NCBI GenBank assembly: GCA_031278315.1
Contig: JAITKS010000054.1
Location: 1 to 26,083, forward strand
Length of the DNA stretch: 26,083 bases
DNA from: Planctomycetaceae bacterium
Lineage (GTDB): Bacteria; Planctomycetota; Planctomycetia; Pirellulales; Thermoguttaceae
Reading direction: 5' to 3'
A program made the translations under genes and the position numbers. The notes beneath the pieces were generated by a model. It was given only the letters and a program-made list of their open reading frames with translations, made no database searches and was not told the DNA's origin. Shown here piece after piece: positions 16,477 through 23,463 of the stretch (the stretch's first letter is position 1; every line of letters begins with the position of its first letter).

Positions 16477-16504
16477 ACGTCCGATAATGTATCTTATGTT
16501 CGGT
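16477..16504. other. dif-like XerC/XerD site, probable left attachment site of the prophage
   Basis: Left arm ACGTCCGATAA (16477-16487), centre TGTATC (16488-16493), right arm TTATGTTCGGT (16494-16504). Compared with E. coli dif, 18 of 28 positions match, including 16 of 17 across the core from ATAATGTAT to TTATGTT. The arm lengths (11-6-11) are the standard ones. Many inoviruses lack an integrase and enter the chromosome at dif through host XerC and XerD. This site lies between accA and the phage genes, where such a junction would be expected. The partner at the right end is not in the window. Confidence 0.7.
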
Positions 16505-16551
16505 TAGAGTGTCTTGAAAAATAAGGACTTATAAACAAAGTCCCTAAAAGA

Positions 16552-16631
16552 ATTGTTACAATACTCACCAATTCCAACAGGTTATCCCCACAACACTGGA
16601 TAATATATCATACATATACAATTGTTACAAT
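16552..16631. promoter_or_regulatory. Two copies of the ATTGTTACAATAC motif
   Basis: ATTGTTACAAT (5-bp inverted repeat around one base) occurs at 16552-16562 and 16621-16631, both continuing AC. A third exact copy lies upstream of the pVI-like gene (20911-20921) and a variant at 16742-16752. I found no copy in the host part of the window. Likely a phage operator or initiator-binding site. Confidence 0.5.
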
Positions 16632-16741
16632 ACCTATTTTCGGAATTTTTGAAAAAAATTAACATATTTAAGAAAATAATAACATAAAACCAAAAAACAT
16701 AAGAAATAAAATTTTTCATATTTTCTCAAAAAACTAAAAAA

Positions 16742-16752
16742 ATCGTTACAAT
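16742..16752. promoter_or_regulatory. Variant of the ATTGTTACAAT motif
   Basis: ATCGTTACAAT, one base away from the motif at 16552, 16621 and 20911. Same phage intergenic region, same probable use. Confidence 0.35.
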
Positions 16753-16756
16753 AAAG

Positions 16757-16927
16757 TCAATTTATAGTTATTATAAAAATAACACACAAAAAAAGCGGAA
16801 TTGTGAAACCGCCTACCTTATATCTGATTTCAAAAACAAAACCACAGCATGGAAAAAAACACGCCAAAACACATAAACATAACACAATCATAATATCGTT
16901 AGTTTTGTCATGTTTTTTTCTATTCAT
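16757..16927 (-). CDS. Possible small phage membrane protein (56 aa)
   Basis: Short open frame MNRKKHDKTNDIMIVLCLCV followed by a second hydrophobic stretch (IPLFLCVIFIITI): basic N-terminus and two possible membrane helices. A weak GAGAG lies about 10 nt before the ATG. The frame stays open back to 17080, but that extension lies inside the hairpin and repeats and is not credible as protein. Small hydrophobic proteins are common in inoviruses, but there is no family recognition, and an intergenic region is expected here. Low confidence. Confidence 0.3.
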   Translation of the reverse strand: MNRKKHDKTNDIMIVLCLCVLACFFPCCGFVFEIRYKVGGFTIPLFLCVIFIITIN

Positions 16928-16998
16928 GCTGCTCTCGCAATAAGACTCATAGTCGTATTGTTTTTGTCTAAAAAGCTCTGAACAAAATGAGGGGGGGA

Positions 16999-17070
16999 TG
17001 TCCCTCCTCACTTCGCCCTTCACTTCCCGACTAATGACGACGGGAAGCGAAGGGCGAAGTGAGGGGGACA
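16999..17070. other. Long GC-rich hairpin, candidate inovirus packaging signal / origin structure
   Basis: Arms at 16999-17029 and 17041-17070 pair at 29 of 30 positions with one bulged base, around an 11-nt loop (ACTAATGACGA). The sequence is GC-rich in a very AT-rich region and is preceded by a run of seven G. In Ff phages the packaging signal is a single imperfect hairpin in the intergenic region after gene IV. This hairpin holds the matching place, beyond the secretin and the last gene. A minus-strand origin role is an alternative. Confidence 0.65.
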
Positions 17071-17233
17071 CAGAAAACATATGTTAGCGACAGAAAAAAT
17101 AATCACCATCGGCGTGATGAAAGCTCTAACGCCTCACAGCTCTCTTCGAAAATGTGTGACCAAGAGACCAAAAAACCTATGTTGGCGGCAGAGTGAGGGG
17201 GACACAGAAAACATATGTTGGCGACAGAAAAAA
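17059..17233. repeat. 41-bp direct repeats in the phage intergenic region
   Basis: 17059-17099 and 17193-17233 are identical at 40 of 41 positions. They begin GTGAGGGGGACACAGAAAAC and end GCGACAGAAAAAA with a CATATG in the middle. A third, partial unit, CTATGTTGGCGGCAGA, lies at 17178-17193. The first copy begins inside the right arm of the hairpin. Open frames here all start within the repeats and look accidental. Possibly iterons for the initiator or part of the origin. Confidence 0.65.
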
Positions 17234-17308
17234 ATCCCCCACCAACGCAAAAAAATCCACGCCAATGGGAGACCCAAAAATAACCGGGAAAAAACACCGG
17301 ACAATAAA

Positions 17309-17914
17309 TTATTTCTTAGGTGAAGATAAAACCTCCTGAAATTTATCAACAACAAAAATTAATTCATTACTCTTCACAGAATTATCATTAAATTTAGAAG
17401 TTCTCAATAAACTGTCAAAAGAACCAGACAAAATAACGTTGCCTGACTCAGGCAACGAGCCAAAAAAATTGACATTCGAAAATTTCGAATACTCAAAAGT
17501 TTCACCAAAAGTCTGAACCTGATATTTATAAAAAGGAACTTGTTGATATATGCCACTACTCTTTTTCAAAACTTTCGCGGCAACGACCCATCGACCACAC
17601 GACAAAAACTCATCGGGACTAATAGGAACAAATTTAGGATCTCCTTCGAAAATAAAACTACTAAAATGCAAACGTGAAACAATAGTATTTCTCTTTCGGG
17701 TAGCTACTCCAGAACAACGAACAGAAACACCAGCAACAGGAAATTTTTCTAAGCTAAGTTCATCTAAAAGATCAACATTCACTTGATAACCAGCTGTAAT
17801 AATAGAAACAAAAAACTTTTTTTCATCTCTTTCATTATTAAAAACACTTTTTTCACCTACTTTTCCACACAAAGAAAAAACCTTACCCTTGATAAACTCA
17901 TTTGTAAAATCCAT
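17309..17914 (-). CDS. Phage protein of unknown function, possible tandem-OB ssDNA-binding protein
   Basis: 201 residues, start at 17914 with an AAAGGA ribosome binding site. I do not recognise a family. It appears to be built of two similar halves rich in beta strands. The first runs about 10-88 (GKVFSLCGKVGEK...VAGVSVRCSGVATRKRNTIVSRLHF) and the second about 107-193 (GRWVVAAKVLKKS...ESGNVILSGSFDSLLRT...ELIFVVDKF). The pattern strand, strand, G.V...G, Arg/Lys-rich turn, strand fits OB folds. Inoviruses need a gene V-type ssDNA-binding protein and no other candidate is visible, so that role is my inference. It lies 24 bp downstream of the secretin, at the end of the operon, unlike Ff, where gene V follows gene II. 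Confidence 0.7.
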   Translation of the reverse strand: MDFTNEFIKGKVFSLCGKVGEKSVFNNERDEKKFFVSIITAGYQVNVDLLDELSLEKFPVAGVSVRCSGVATRKRNTIVSRLHFSSFIFEGDPKFVPISPDEFLSCGRWVVAAKVLKKSSGIYQQVPFYKYQVQTFGETFEYSKFSNVNFFGSLPESGNVILSGSFDSLLRTSKFNDNSVKSNELIFVVDKFQEVLSSPKK

Positions 17915-17938
17915 TTTAAAAATCCTTTCATAAAAAAA

Positions 17939-19105
17939 TTAATTAATATTAGTCCGAGAATTACGCAATTCACGAACACGAACCCAAACCGTCAACATAT
18001 CATGAGACTTGTTGACGGAAAACGAAAAAAAACCATTCTTGTTACCAAGAACATCACGCTTAAGACTACCAACATAATATACTGAGGAGTCTTGCAACAA
18101 CAAACCTTTCGACACAAGCGACGATTTATCACTTGCAGGAACAGTTGAAGTAATATCCGATTTGTCAAAAGTAGAAACTGAAAAATCAAAATCAACCGAA
18201 TAAAAATCATTAGAAACTCTATTAAGTAATAATTTCAAAATGATACCATCGGAAAACTTCTGATAGCCTACAGTAGATTGAACACCATAATCAGACAAAC
18301 CTTTTTGCTCCTTAGTTATTTCTCTACCATCACTAAAAACAACTTCACGACCCTCTGATAAAAACAAAATAGGACGATAAACAATTTTCGAAAATCCTAC
18401 ACTCCCATCAGCATCGACGAACATTTTAAACAACTGATTAACATCGAAAGCAGACGAAAGAATATCAATCTGTTGAATCTCAAGATCAGCAGTAAGACGC
18501 AAAAAATCATCCTCATTAACACGAATAAAAAAAACCTCTGCAATATAACAACGAGAACTAAAATTACGAATTGTTTCTACAGAAACTAACATTTTTTTCA
18601 GTGACTCAACATTGTCGCACAAAAACAAACACGAACCGACTATATTCACTGCACCATCATTAGAACAACTAGCACGTAACGAAGTAAGTAATTCACCACG
18701 ATCGACAGGAGGAATACGCAAAACCGCAAATAAACGATCTTCTTTTTTTAACTCACCAATATAATAAACATTACCAAGCAATGATAATTGAGAACCAACA
18801 CGACGAGCTACAACATTTAAAACTTCAGAAACAGAAACCGAATCAAAATAACCATGAACTAGATTACTTTCCAATGATGCACTATAAACTATAGAAAAAC
18901 CTGTTAATTGACTTATTGTCGTAACTGCTTGCGACAATGGAACACCATCGAATCGAACAGAAATAATATCATTATTACCACTAAAAAAATTAGTCATATT
19001 TTCACGGGTATGCGCATAATCATAAACAAACTCGTCTACTTTTTTTTCGGACGAACTTTTACAAGACACAAAAAACATAATAAACAATAATAAAAAAAAT
19101 CTCAT
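17939..19105 (-). CDS. pIV-like secretin (phage export channel), predicted lipoprotein
   Basis: Outer-membrane channel through which filamentous phages leave. 388 residues, close to the 426 of Ff pIV. The N-terminus MRFFLLLFIMFFVSCKSSSE has a lipobox (FVSC, Cys15), so it is a substrate of signal peptidase II. Residues about 48-117 form an N0/STN-like domain (VRFDGVPLSQAVTTISQLTG...VSVSEVLNVVARRV). Then comes an N1-like segment (FAVLRIPPVDRGELLTSLRA...GSCLFLCDNVESLKKMLVSVETI), followed by the beta-rich secretin domain (AEVFFIRV..., FVDADGSVGFSKIVYRPILF, GVQSTVGYQKFSDGIILKL, VDFDFSVSTFD). The start overlaps the zot stop by 4 nt (ATGA), so the pair is translationally coupled. Confidence 0.85.
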   Translation of the reverse strand: MRFFLLLFIMFFVSCKSSSEKKVDEFVYDYAHTRENMTNFFSGNNDIISVRFDGVPLSQAVTTISQLTGFSIVYSASLESNLVHGYFDSVSVSEVLNVVARRVGSQLSLLGNVYYIGELKKEDRLFAVLRIPPVDRGELLTSLRASCSNDGAVNIVGSCLFLCDNVESLKKMLVSVETIRNFSSRCYIAEVFFIRVNEDDFLRLTADLEIQQIDILSSAFDVNQLFKMFVDADGSVGFSKIVYRPILFLSEGREVVFSDGREITKEQKGLSDYGVQSTVGYQKFSDGIILKLLLNRVSNDFYSVDFDFSVSTFDKSDITSTVPASDKSSLVSKGLLLQDSSVYYVGSLKRDVLGNKNGFFSFSVNKSHDMLTVWVRVRELRNSRTNIN

Positions 19106-20304
19106 TTACGAAAAACAACACCGCTTAAAAACTCTACATAACCACGACGAAAATCAACAAACTTAATAGTTTCCTCTTTACCTTTATAAAAAATAATATC
19201 ACCTACATACTTAATTCCTTCATTTGTAATTACACCACGATCGATAAAACCAATTATTATTACATCTACTTTTTTCTCATCTTTTTCAGTTACTTCAACA
19301 ATTTTCTCCGAAGCATCCGGAACAACAGCAACAGCAGAAACAACAACCTTTTTACTACTTTGATCGTCACTCGATACAGGAACACTCATTACAAGACTGT
19401 TTACTAATATCGACGGAAAATTCTTGAAAAAACTTATCAAACAAAACAACAACGTTATCAAAATAACAAACCAAAAACCAAGCCGAACAATATGACGAGA
19501 AAGAAACCATACAATTGAACGAAATCTACTCATTTTAAAAGAGGGACGATCTAAACTTTCCTTAGACAAAGTATGAGATTTATAAAGAGAAAACAATTTA
19601 GAATTCAAAATAAAAACTTCATGAGCTTTATCGTAAACTACCTTTCGTGCCTCACAAACACCGCGACGAATATGAGCTAATTGGACAGGATAACCCCACG
19701 ACTCTCGTACAACATCAATATCTGCCATCGGAATAGTAAAAGGAAATTTACCAATTACCATACTTTTAACATTCAAAACCTCAAAAACAACCTCCACCAT
19801 TTTCTTTACCTCTGGAGCTACATTGTCAATATGCTGAGATAAAAAAATCAAATCATGTTGACGATGACGATGCATTGAAATGTAATTAGTAAAACTCTCC
19901 GATAAATTCAAACCGCCTTTTCTTCGCTTGACATTGACCGATAAATAATGATGAACCTCATCAATAACGATAAAATCACCTCGTCGAAATTTTTCCCACC
20001 ATGCGACAAAGCCACTTTCTATTTGCTCTTTTTTACCTTCTTTACTTTGTTTCGGCGTAAAAAAAAACCTATCTGATAATAATTTAATTTGATCGCTTAA
20101 ATCAATATCTTGTCCTACAATTTTCGATATATATTCATTAATAGCCTGAATATCTAAAGGAATATTCGTTAACAATCGACGAGGATACACCTCATTATTT
20201 TTAATTCGATAATCTGCCCAATCAATTAACATTTTAGACAACATATCGACACAAAAACAACTTTTTCCTGAACCCGGTTTACCGTGAATTAAACGTAAAC
20301 TCAT
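19102..20304 (-). CDS. Zot / pI-family assembly ATPase
   Basis: Inner-membrane ATPase that drives extrusion and assembly of filamentous phage (PF05707, pI/Zot). 400 residues. Walker A GKPGSGKS at residues 8-15, Walker B FIVIDEVHHYL at 111-121 (Asp115, Glu116), then MHRHRQHDLIFLSQHI at 144-159, which is the family's R..R..Q.D..f..Q segment. One transmembrane helix at about 275-294 (RLGFWFVILITLLFCLISFF) puts a C-terminal domain of about 105 residues in the periplasm, where it would meet the secretin. It overlaps the secretin gene by 4 nt and starts 17 nt after the pVI-like gene. Confidence 0.95.
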   Translation of the reverse strand: MSLRLIHGKPGSGKSCFCVDMLSKMLIDWADYRIKNNEVYPRRLLTNIPLDIQAINEYISKIVGQDIDLSDQIKLLSDRFFFTPKQSKEGKKEQIESGFVAWWEKFRRGDFIVIDEVHHYLSVNVKRRKGGLNLSESFTNYISMHRHRQHDLIFLSQHIDNVAPEVKKMVEVVFEVLNVKSMVIGKFPFTIPMADIDVVRESWGYPVQLAHIRRGVCEARKVVYDKAHEVFILNSKLFSLYKSHTLSKESLDRPSFKMSRFRSIVWFLSRHIVRLGFWFVILITLLFCLISFFKNFPSILVNSLVMSVPVSSDDQSSKKVVVSAVAVVPDASEKIVEVTEKDEKKVDVIIIGFIDRGVITNEGIKYVGDIIFYKGKEETIKFVDFRRGYVEFLSGVVFRK

Positions 20305-20321
20305 AATATTATCAATAATTC

Positions 20322-20891
20322 CTATCTCACAACACGACCAATAAAAGGAACAAATTTAAAACAAAAAGCACAAATACGAGCAACCAAAATAATAACAATA
20401 AAGCCTACCATCTCAGCAAAAGGCAAAAAAGAATTCAAAATCATGCCAAAGCCGACAAAATACCTCATACCAACATCAAAACCAGACGGTAAATTAATAA
20501 CCGGCAATTGTTCAAGACAATACATAGAAATATCATATGCCAGATTGACTGAAAAATCCAACAAACGCAAAAGCCAATAAAAAGAAAACTTCAAAAAGTA
20601 AAGAACCAAATCATAAACACGATCAAAGAAGTAATAATAATAGTATTCACAATATTCGACATAAGACTCACCCCACAATGATAAGAACGTAATTGAATTT
20701 TGAACAACTTGAACAATTATACTAACATAAACGCCCAAAACCGAAATTATGCCATCAACACATGACATAATAACATCACCAATAAAAACAAAAAAACTAG
20801 AAACAGAAGCAATAATGTATTCAAATTGAAGCTTCAAAAAATTACTAACATTAAAAACAACACTAGATAAAAAATCTAATATAGACTGCAT
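20322..20891 (-). CDS. pVI-like phage membrane protein
   Basis: 189 residues from the ATG at 20891, which has a GAGGT ribosome binding site; the upstream GTG at 20903 overlaps that site. Very hydrophobic: several membrane segments (FEYIIASVSSFFVFIGDVIM, IISVLGVYVSIIVQVV, LVLYFLKFSFYWLLRLL, and VGFIVIILVARICAFCFKFV near the end) with a YYYYYFFDR stretch between them. The position directly before zot matches Ff gene VI, whose product caps the virion end with pIII. No sequence motif confirms this; the assignment is by hydropathy and gene order. Confidence 0.75.
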   Translation of the reverse strand: MQSILDFLSSVVFNVSNFLKLQFEYIIASVSSFFVFIGDVIMSCVDGIISVLGVYVSIIVQVVQNSITFLSLWGESYVEYCEYYYYYFFDRVYDLVLYFLKFSFYWLLRLLDFSVNLAYDISMYCLEQLPVINLPSGFDVGMRYFVGFGMILNSFLPFAEMVGFIVIILVARICAFCFKFVPFIGRVVR

Positions 20892-20910
20892 TATTGACCT
20901 CACTAATGAT

Positions 20911-20921
20911 ATTGTTACAAT
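20911..20921. promoter_or_regulatory. ATTGTTACAAT motif upstream of the pVI-like gene
   Basis: Third exact copy (with following AC) of the motif at 16552 and 16621. It lies 20 bp before the pVI-like start and 5 bp from the large palindrome, in the region between two divergent genes. Likely part of a promoter or operator. Confidence 0.5.
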
Positions 20922-20926
20922 ACTTT

Positions 20927-20949
20927 ATTATTTTCACGGTGAAAATAAT
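20927..20949. promoter_or_regulatory. Perfect 23-bp palindrome, likely operator of the divergent region
   Basis: Two perfect 11-bp half-sites (ATTATTTTCAC and its inverse) around a single G. It sits in the 75-bp gap between the pVI-like gene (minus) and the nuclease-fusion gene (plus), where a bound regulator could control both. The plus-strand gene encodes a predicted winged-helix-like domain and is the obvious candidate to bind here. Confidence 0.7.
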
Positions 20950-20966
20950 TAAACAACTATAAAAAA

Positions 20967-21596
20967 ATGTCTGAAATAAATTCAACAGAAATCGGCAAAG
21001 CATTAAATATGCCTTCGCAAAAAATAAACAAACTACTTGCGGAACTAAGTTACATCGAAAAAAATGAAAAGGGATGGAGTATTACACCACTTGGTGAAGC
21101 AAAAGGAGGAAAACAAAAAAAACATTTCCCTACAAATAATCTATTCGTAACATGGAACGAATCAATTATTGAAACTCTCAAAAAAACAAACGAACCAACA
21201 ACACAAACACAACAACAAACAACAAACGAAAACGAAAAAAACTTTCGCGAACAATTCCCCGCGAAATTACGAACAACCGACGGACATTTTGTACGATCAA
21301 GGGCAGAATTACTAATTGACAACTGGTTATACTCTGAGGAAATTGTTCACGCATACGAAAGAAAATTACCAATTGAGGAGGAAACATACTGCGACTTTTA
21401 TCTACCAAAAGGAAAAATCTATATTGAATTCTGGGGACTTGAAAACAATGAAAAATACATCAAAAGGAAAAAAAAGAAAATCGAAACTTATCAAAAATAT
21501 CAAATGAATTTAATAGAACTTAAAGACAATGACATTGAAAACCTTGACGACTTCCTACCGAATAAACTAATTAAATTCGGATACTCTTTTAATTAA
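20967..21596 (+). CDS. Cargo gene: KilAC/winged-helix-like domain fused to PD-(D/E)XK-like nuclease
   Basis: 209 residues, the only plus-strand gene of the prophage. Residues 1-75 (STEIGKALNMPSQKINKLLAELSYIEKNEKGWSITP...VTWNESIIETLKK) resemble the KilAC or winged-helix module of phage antirepressors (TQLAK.LG.S....N..L...G, then W.LT..G). A Thr/Gln/Asn-rich linker (73-92) follows. Residues about 105-203 look like a PD-(D/E)XK nuclease: VRSRAELLIDNWL (Glu114), YERKLPI, CDFYLPKG (Asp143), IYIEFWG (Glu154), then a Lys-rich helix and NLIELKDND. The ATG has no ribosome binding site; a TATAAA sits 3 nt before it, so a leaderless transcript is possible. It overlaps the 3' end of the pIII-like gene by 8 bp. 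A regulator, immunity or anti-competitor nuclease is inferred. Confidence 0.75.
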   Translation: MSEINSTEIGKALNMPSQKINKLLAELSYIEKNEKGWSITPLGEAKGGKQKKHFPTNNLFVTWNESIIETLKKTNEPTTQTQQQTTNENEKNFREQFPAKLRTTDGHFVRSRAELLIDNWLYSEEIVHAYERKLPIEEETYCDFYLPKGKIYIEFWGLENNEKYIKRKKKKIETYQKYQMNLIELKDNDIENLDDFLPNKLIKFGYSFN

Positions 21597-23211
21597 CAAA
21601 CAAATACAACAAACGAGACAAAAATAAAACGGTTAAAAAAAACAATAACACCAAACGAGTAATCACGACAAAATTACTATTTGCCCAATCCAATAAGTAA
21701 TTTTTAATATCAACTTCATAAGGCCCTATCCTACAGCCGTCAAACAACTCAAAATCAATAACAAACGACAAATCAAAATCCTCCTTTTTATTTATATCAA
21801 AATCATCAAGCCAATCTAAATTGAATTTATCAATTATCGTACCTTTATAACCTGAAAAAAGACCCTGAAAATCTATCGTCGGAAATTTATCTGTAGAATT
21901 CTCCCAACGCAAAAAACGAGATTCAAATTGTAATGGAATATCGTCATACTCTTTTTTTTCCAAAGGAAATTTATCCTGTAAATTCGGAACTTCAGGAACA
22001 GTAGAATCAGGTGAAACAACTTTACCACCAGTCGAATAAGAATTATTCGGTAAAATGGTATTATTCACAGAATTAGAAGGCAACGTATAACGCCACGGAT
22101 ACGTCGTATTCGAATCAGAATTGGCGGCAGGATTACTCGGAGTGTCAGGATTACTCGGCGTGTCAGGATTACTCGGCGTGTCAGGATTACTTGGCGTGTC
22201 AGGATTACTTGGCATGACAGGATCAATAGGAGTATCAGAATTGCTCGAAGTTGAAGAATATGGTTGAGAATTACGAATTATAGTACCGCCTGAACCTGAC
22301 CCCCAGCCTATGACTTTACCTGAAGGATCGTAAATCGGCTGATAAAAAGGTAAATCTGAATTCGTAGCATAATCCGAATAACCAGACGGTACACTAATTA
22401 ACGCACCAAACTCATCACGCCACTCGCCATTTTTGCCTATAAAACCAACAAGTTTATTATCACTATCTACAACAGGTTGAAAATAATCATAAGATCTATC
22501 AAAATCAGGAGTAGATTGCTTAAAATACAAATCATAAAATTTACCATGTACATCATCTAAATAACCAAGCAAAAAATAACCCCCATACATATTAGGATTA
22601 GATGAATAAAAAGGCCTCAAATTAGATGGATTACCATAGATCGAAAAGGCCAAAATATCGGTAGGCACTGTATAACCTTCAGGAATTGAATCAGAAAAAA
22701 CTCCATTCATGTCCTGAAATCCACCTATTTCACACCAGAACCCAACCAAAACACCATCATTATAAACAGGAGACCAATAACATTTATCACGTAAACCAGA
22801 CAAAGTATCACTATTGCCAACAGAATCAAAATAATAAACATCAGAACCGCTAGTATATTTCAAAGAAACAACACGACCATCCACACCTAATACAGATACC
22901 AAAGTATAAGTATAAGTATAATATTTGCCTGATAAAACACTACGAAATTTAACCGTTACTACATTACCACTTAAAGTAATATCAGAATAATAAACATAAT
23001 AAACAATAGAAAGACTTCCACTACTAAGACGCTCGTACACAACACCTCGCGAACTTTCTTGAGAATAAGAATATTTGCTACCAGAAGCAAAATATGCCAA
23101 TGAAATTTCAGCAAATTTATACTGATAATCTAAATATTGAGCACCATAAGAAAAATTAGAACTTAAAAAACTTAAAACCAAAAATAAAAAAATGACAATA
23201 ATTTTACGCAT
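21589..23211 (-). CDS. pIII-like adsorption protein
   Basis: 540 residues: signal peptide (MRKIIVIFLFLVLSFLSSNF, cut near YGA-Q), a Tyr/Ser-rich extracytoplasmic region, a flexible linker of five SNPDTP-like hexapeptides (about 335-361), a C-terminal domain with a Cys, and a transmembrane anchor at 513-535 (FVVITRLVLLFFLTVLFLSR) with a short tail. This is the build of Ff pIII, which binds the host receptor and closes the virion. The central part has repeated modules YxPV(Y/V)(N/D)..(G/N).LVGF......G.(W/F).D..G..(I/S).(V/I)P.GY at about 145-181 and 243-278, and a shorter one at 290-304. The start lies inside the end of the preceding tiny gene, with a GAGG ribosome binding site. It would set host range. 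Confidence 0.85.
   Translation of the reverse strand: MRKIIVIFLFLVLSFLSSNFSYGAQYLDYQYKFAEISLAYFASGSKYSYSQESSRGVVYERLSSGSLSIVYYVYYSDITLSGNVVTVKFRSVLSGKYYTYTYTLVSVLGVDGRVVSLKYTSGSDVYYFDSVGNSDTLSGLRDKCYWSPVYNDGVLVGFWCEIGGFQDMNGVFSDSIPEGYTVPTDILAFSIYGNPSNLRPFYSSNPNMYGGYFLLGYLDDVHGKFYDLYFKQSTPDFDRSYDYFQPVVDSDNKLVGFIGKNGEWRDEFGALISVPSGYSDYATNSDLPFYQPIYDPSGKVIGWGSGSGGTIIRNSQPYSSTSSNSDTPIDPVMPSNPDTPSNPDTPSNPDTPSNPDTPSNPAANSDSNTTYPWRYTLPSNSVNNTILPNNSYSTGGKVVSPDSTVPEVPNLQDKFPLEKKEYDDIPLQFESRFLRWENSTDKFPTIDFQGLFSGYKGTIIDKFNLDWLDDFDINKKEDFDLSFVIDFELFDGCRIGPYEVDIKNYLLDWANSNFVVITRLVLLFFLTVLFLSRLLYLFVN
22129..22218 (-). repeat. Five tandem 18-bp repeats coding the SNPDTP linker
   Basis: Units at 22129, 22147, 22165, 22183 and 22201, each AGGATTACTCGGCGTGTC with few changes. 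In frame they add whole hexapeptides, so slippage would change linker length without a frameshift. Confidence 0.9.
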
Positions 23212-23329
23212 GTAATGACCTCAAAAAATTAAAAACTACGATAAATTGATTAAAATAAAACGCTAATACAGAATTAAAAAAATAAAAAAATAAAACCAAA
23301 AATAAAAATATAACAAATAATTTTTTCAC
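23204..23329 (-). CDS. Tiny phage membrane protein (41 aa), pVII/pIX-like candidate
   Basis: GTG start at 23329 with a strong GAGGTGG site, 2 nt after the stop of the preceding 39-aa gene. The sequence M(V)KKLFVIFLFLVLFFYFFN is a basic N-terminus with one long hydrophobic helix, ending FNFLRSLHA. The frame is open to 23389, but the ribosome binding site decides for 23329. It overlaps the pIII-like gene by 8 nt. Ff pVII and pIX are 33 and 32 residues with similar character, although they lie before gene VIII there. It could also be a signal peptide-bearing minor protein. Confidence 0.65.
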   Translation of the reverse strand: MKKLFVIFLFLVLFFYFFNSVLAFYFNQFIVVFNFLRSLHA

Positions 23330-23331
23330 TA

Positions 23332-23451
23332 TTACCACCTCATCAATCGACCGAAATGAACAAACAAAAACGAACCAAAAATTAAACACAAAACAACAAG
23401 AATACTCTCTTGAATACTTAATATTCGTAACAACAACTCAACTTCATTCAT
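23332..23451 (-). CDS. Tiny phage membrane protein (39 aa), pVII/pIX-like candidate
   Basis: ATG at 23451, stop at 23332. The protein reads MNEVELLLRILSIQESILVV, then LCLIFGSFLFVHFGRLMRW: an acidic amphipathic N-terminus, one membrane helix and a basic end, which is the topology of small filamentous phage coat proteins. It is the first gene after the coat terminator and lies tightly before the 41-aa gene. No good ribosome binding site is visible. Called on composition, position and spacing. Confidence 0.6.
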   Translation of the reverse strand: MNEVELLLRILSIQESILVVLCLIFGSFLFVHFGRLMRW

Positions 23452-23463
23452 AATATTTTTTTT

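Noticed and set aside
16582..16592. TTATCCCCACA resembling a DnaA box
   Set aside because: Single copy with a mismatch to the TTATNCACA consensus; not enough to call an origin.
16788..16812. GCGG...CCGC hairpin with T7 on the minus strand as phage operon terminator
   Set aside because: Only a 4-bp firm stem with mismatches inside, and it lies within the possible small frame; too weak to list.
16928..17080. Long version (107 codons) of the small membrane frame
   Set aside because: The extension is encoded by the hairpin and direct repeats, where sequence is constrained by DNA structure; only the shorter part is kept, at low confidence.
17081..17323. Plus- and minus-strand open frames of 60-80 codons in the phage intergenic region
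   Set aside because: They start in or cross the direct repeats, overlap each other on both strands and show no protein-like pattern.
22129..22218. Regularly spaced repeats that could suggest a CRISPR array
   Set aside because: 18-bp units without spacers, in frame in the pIII-like gene; they encode a linker.
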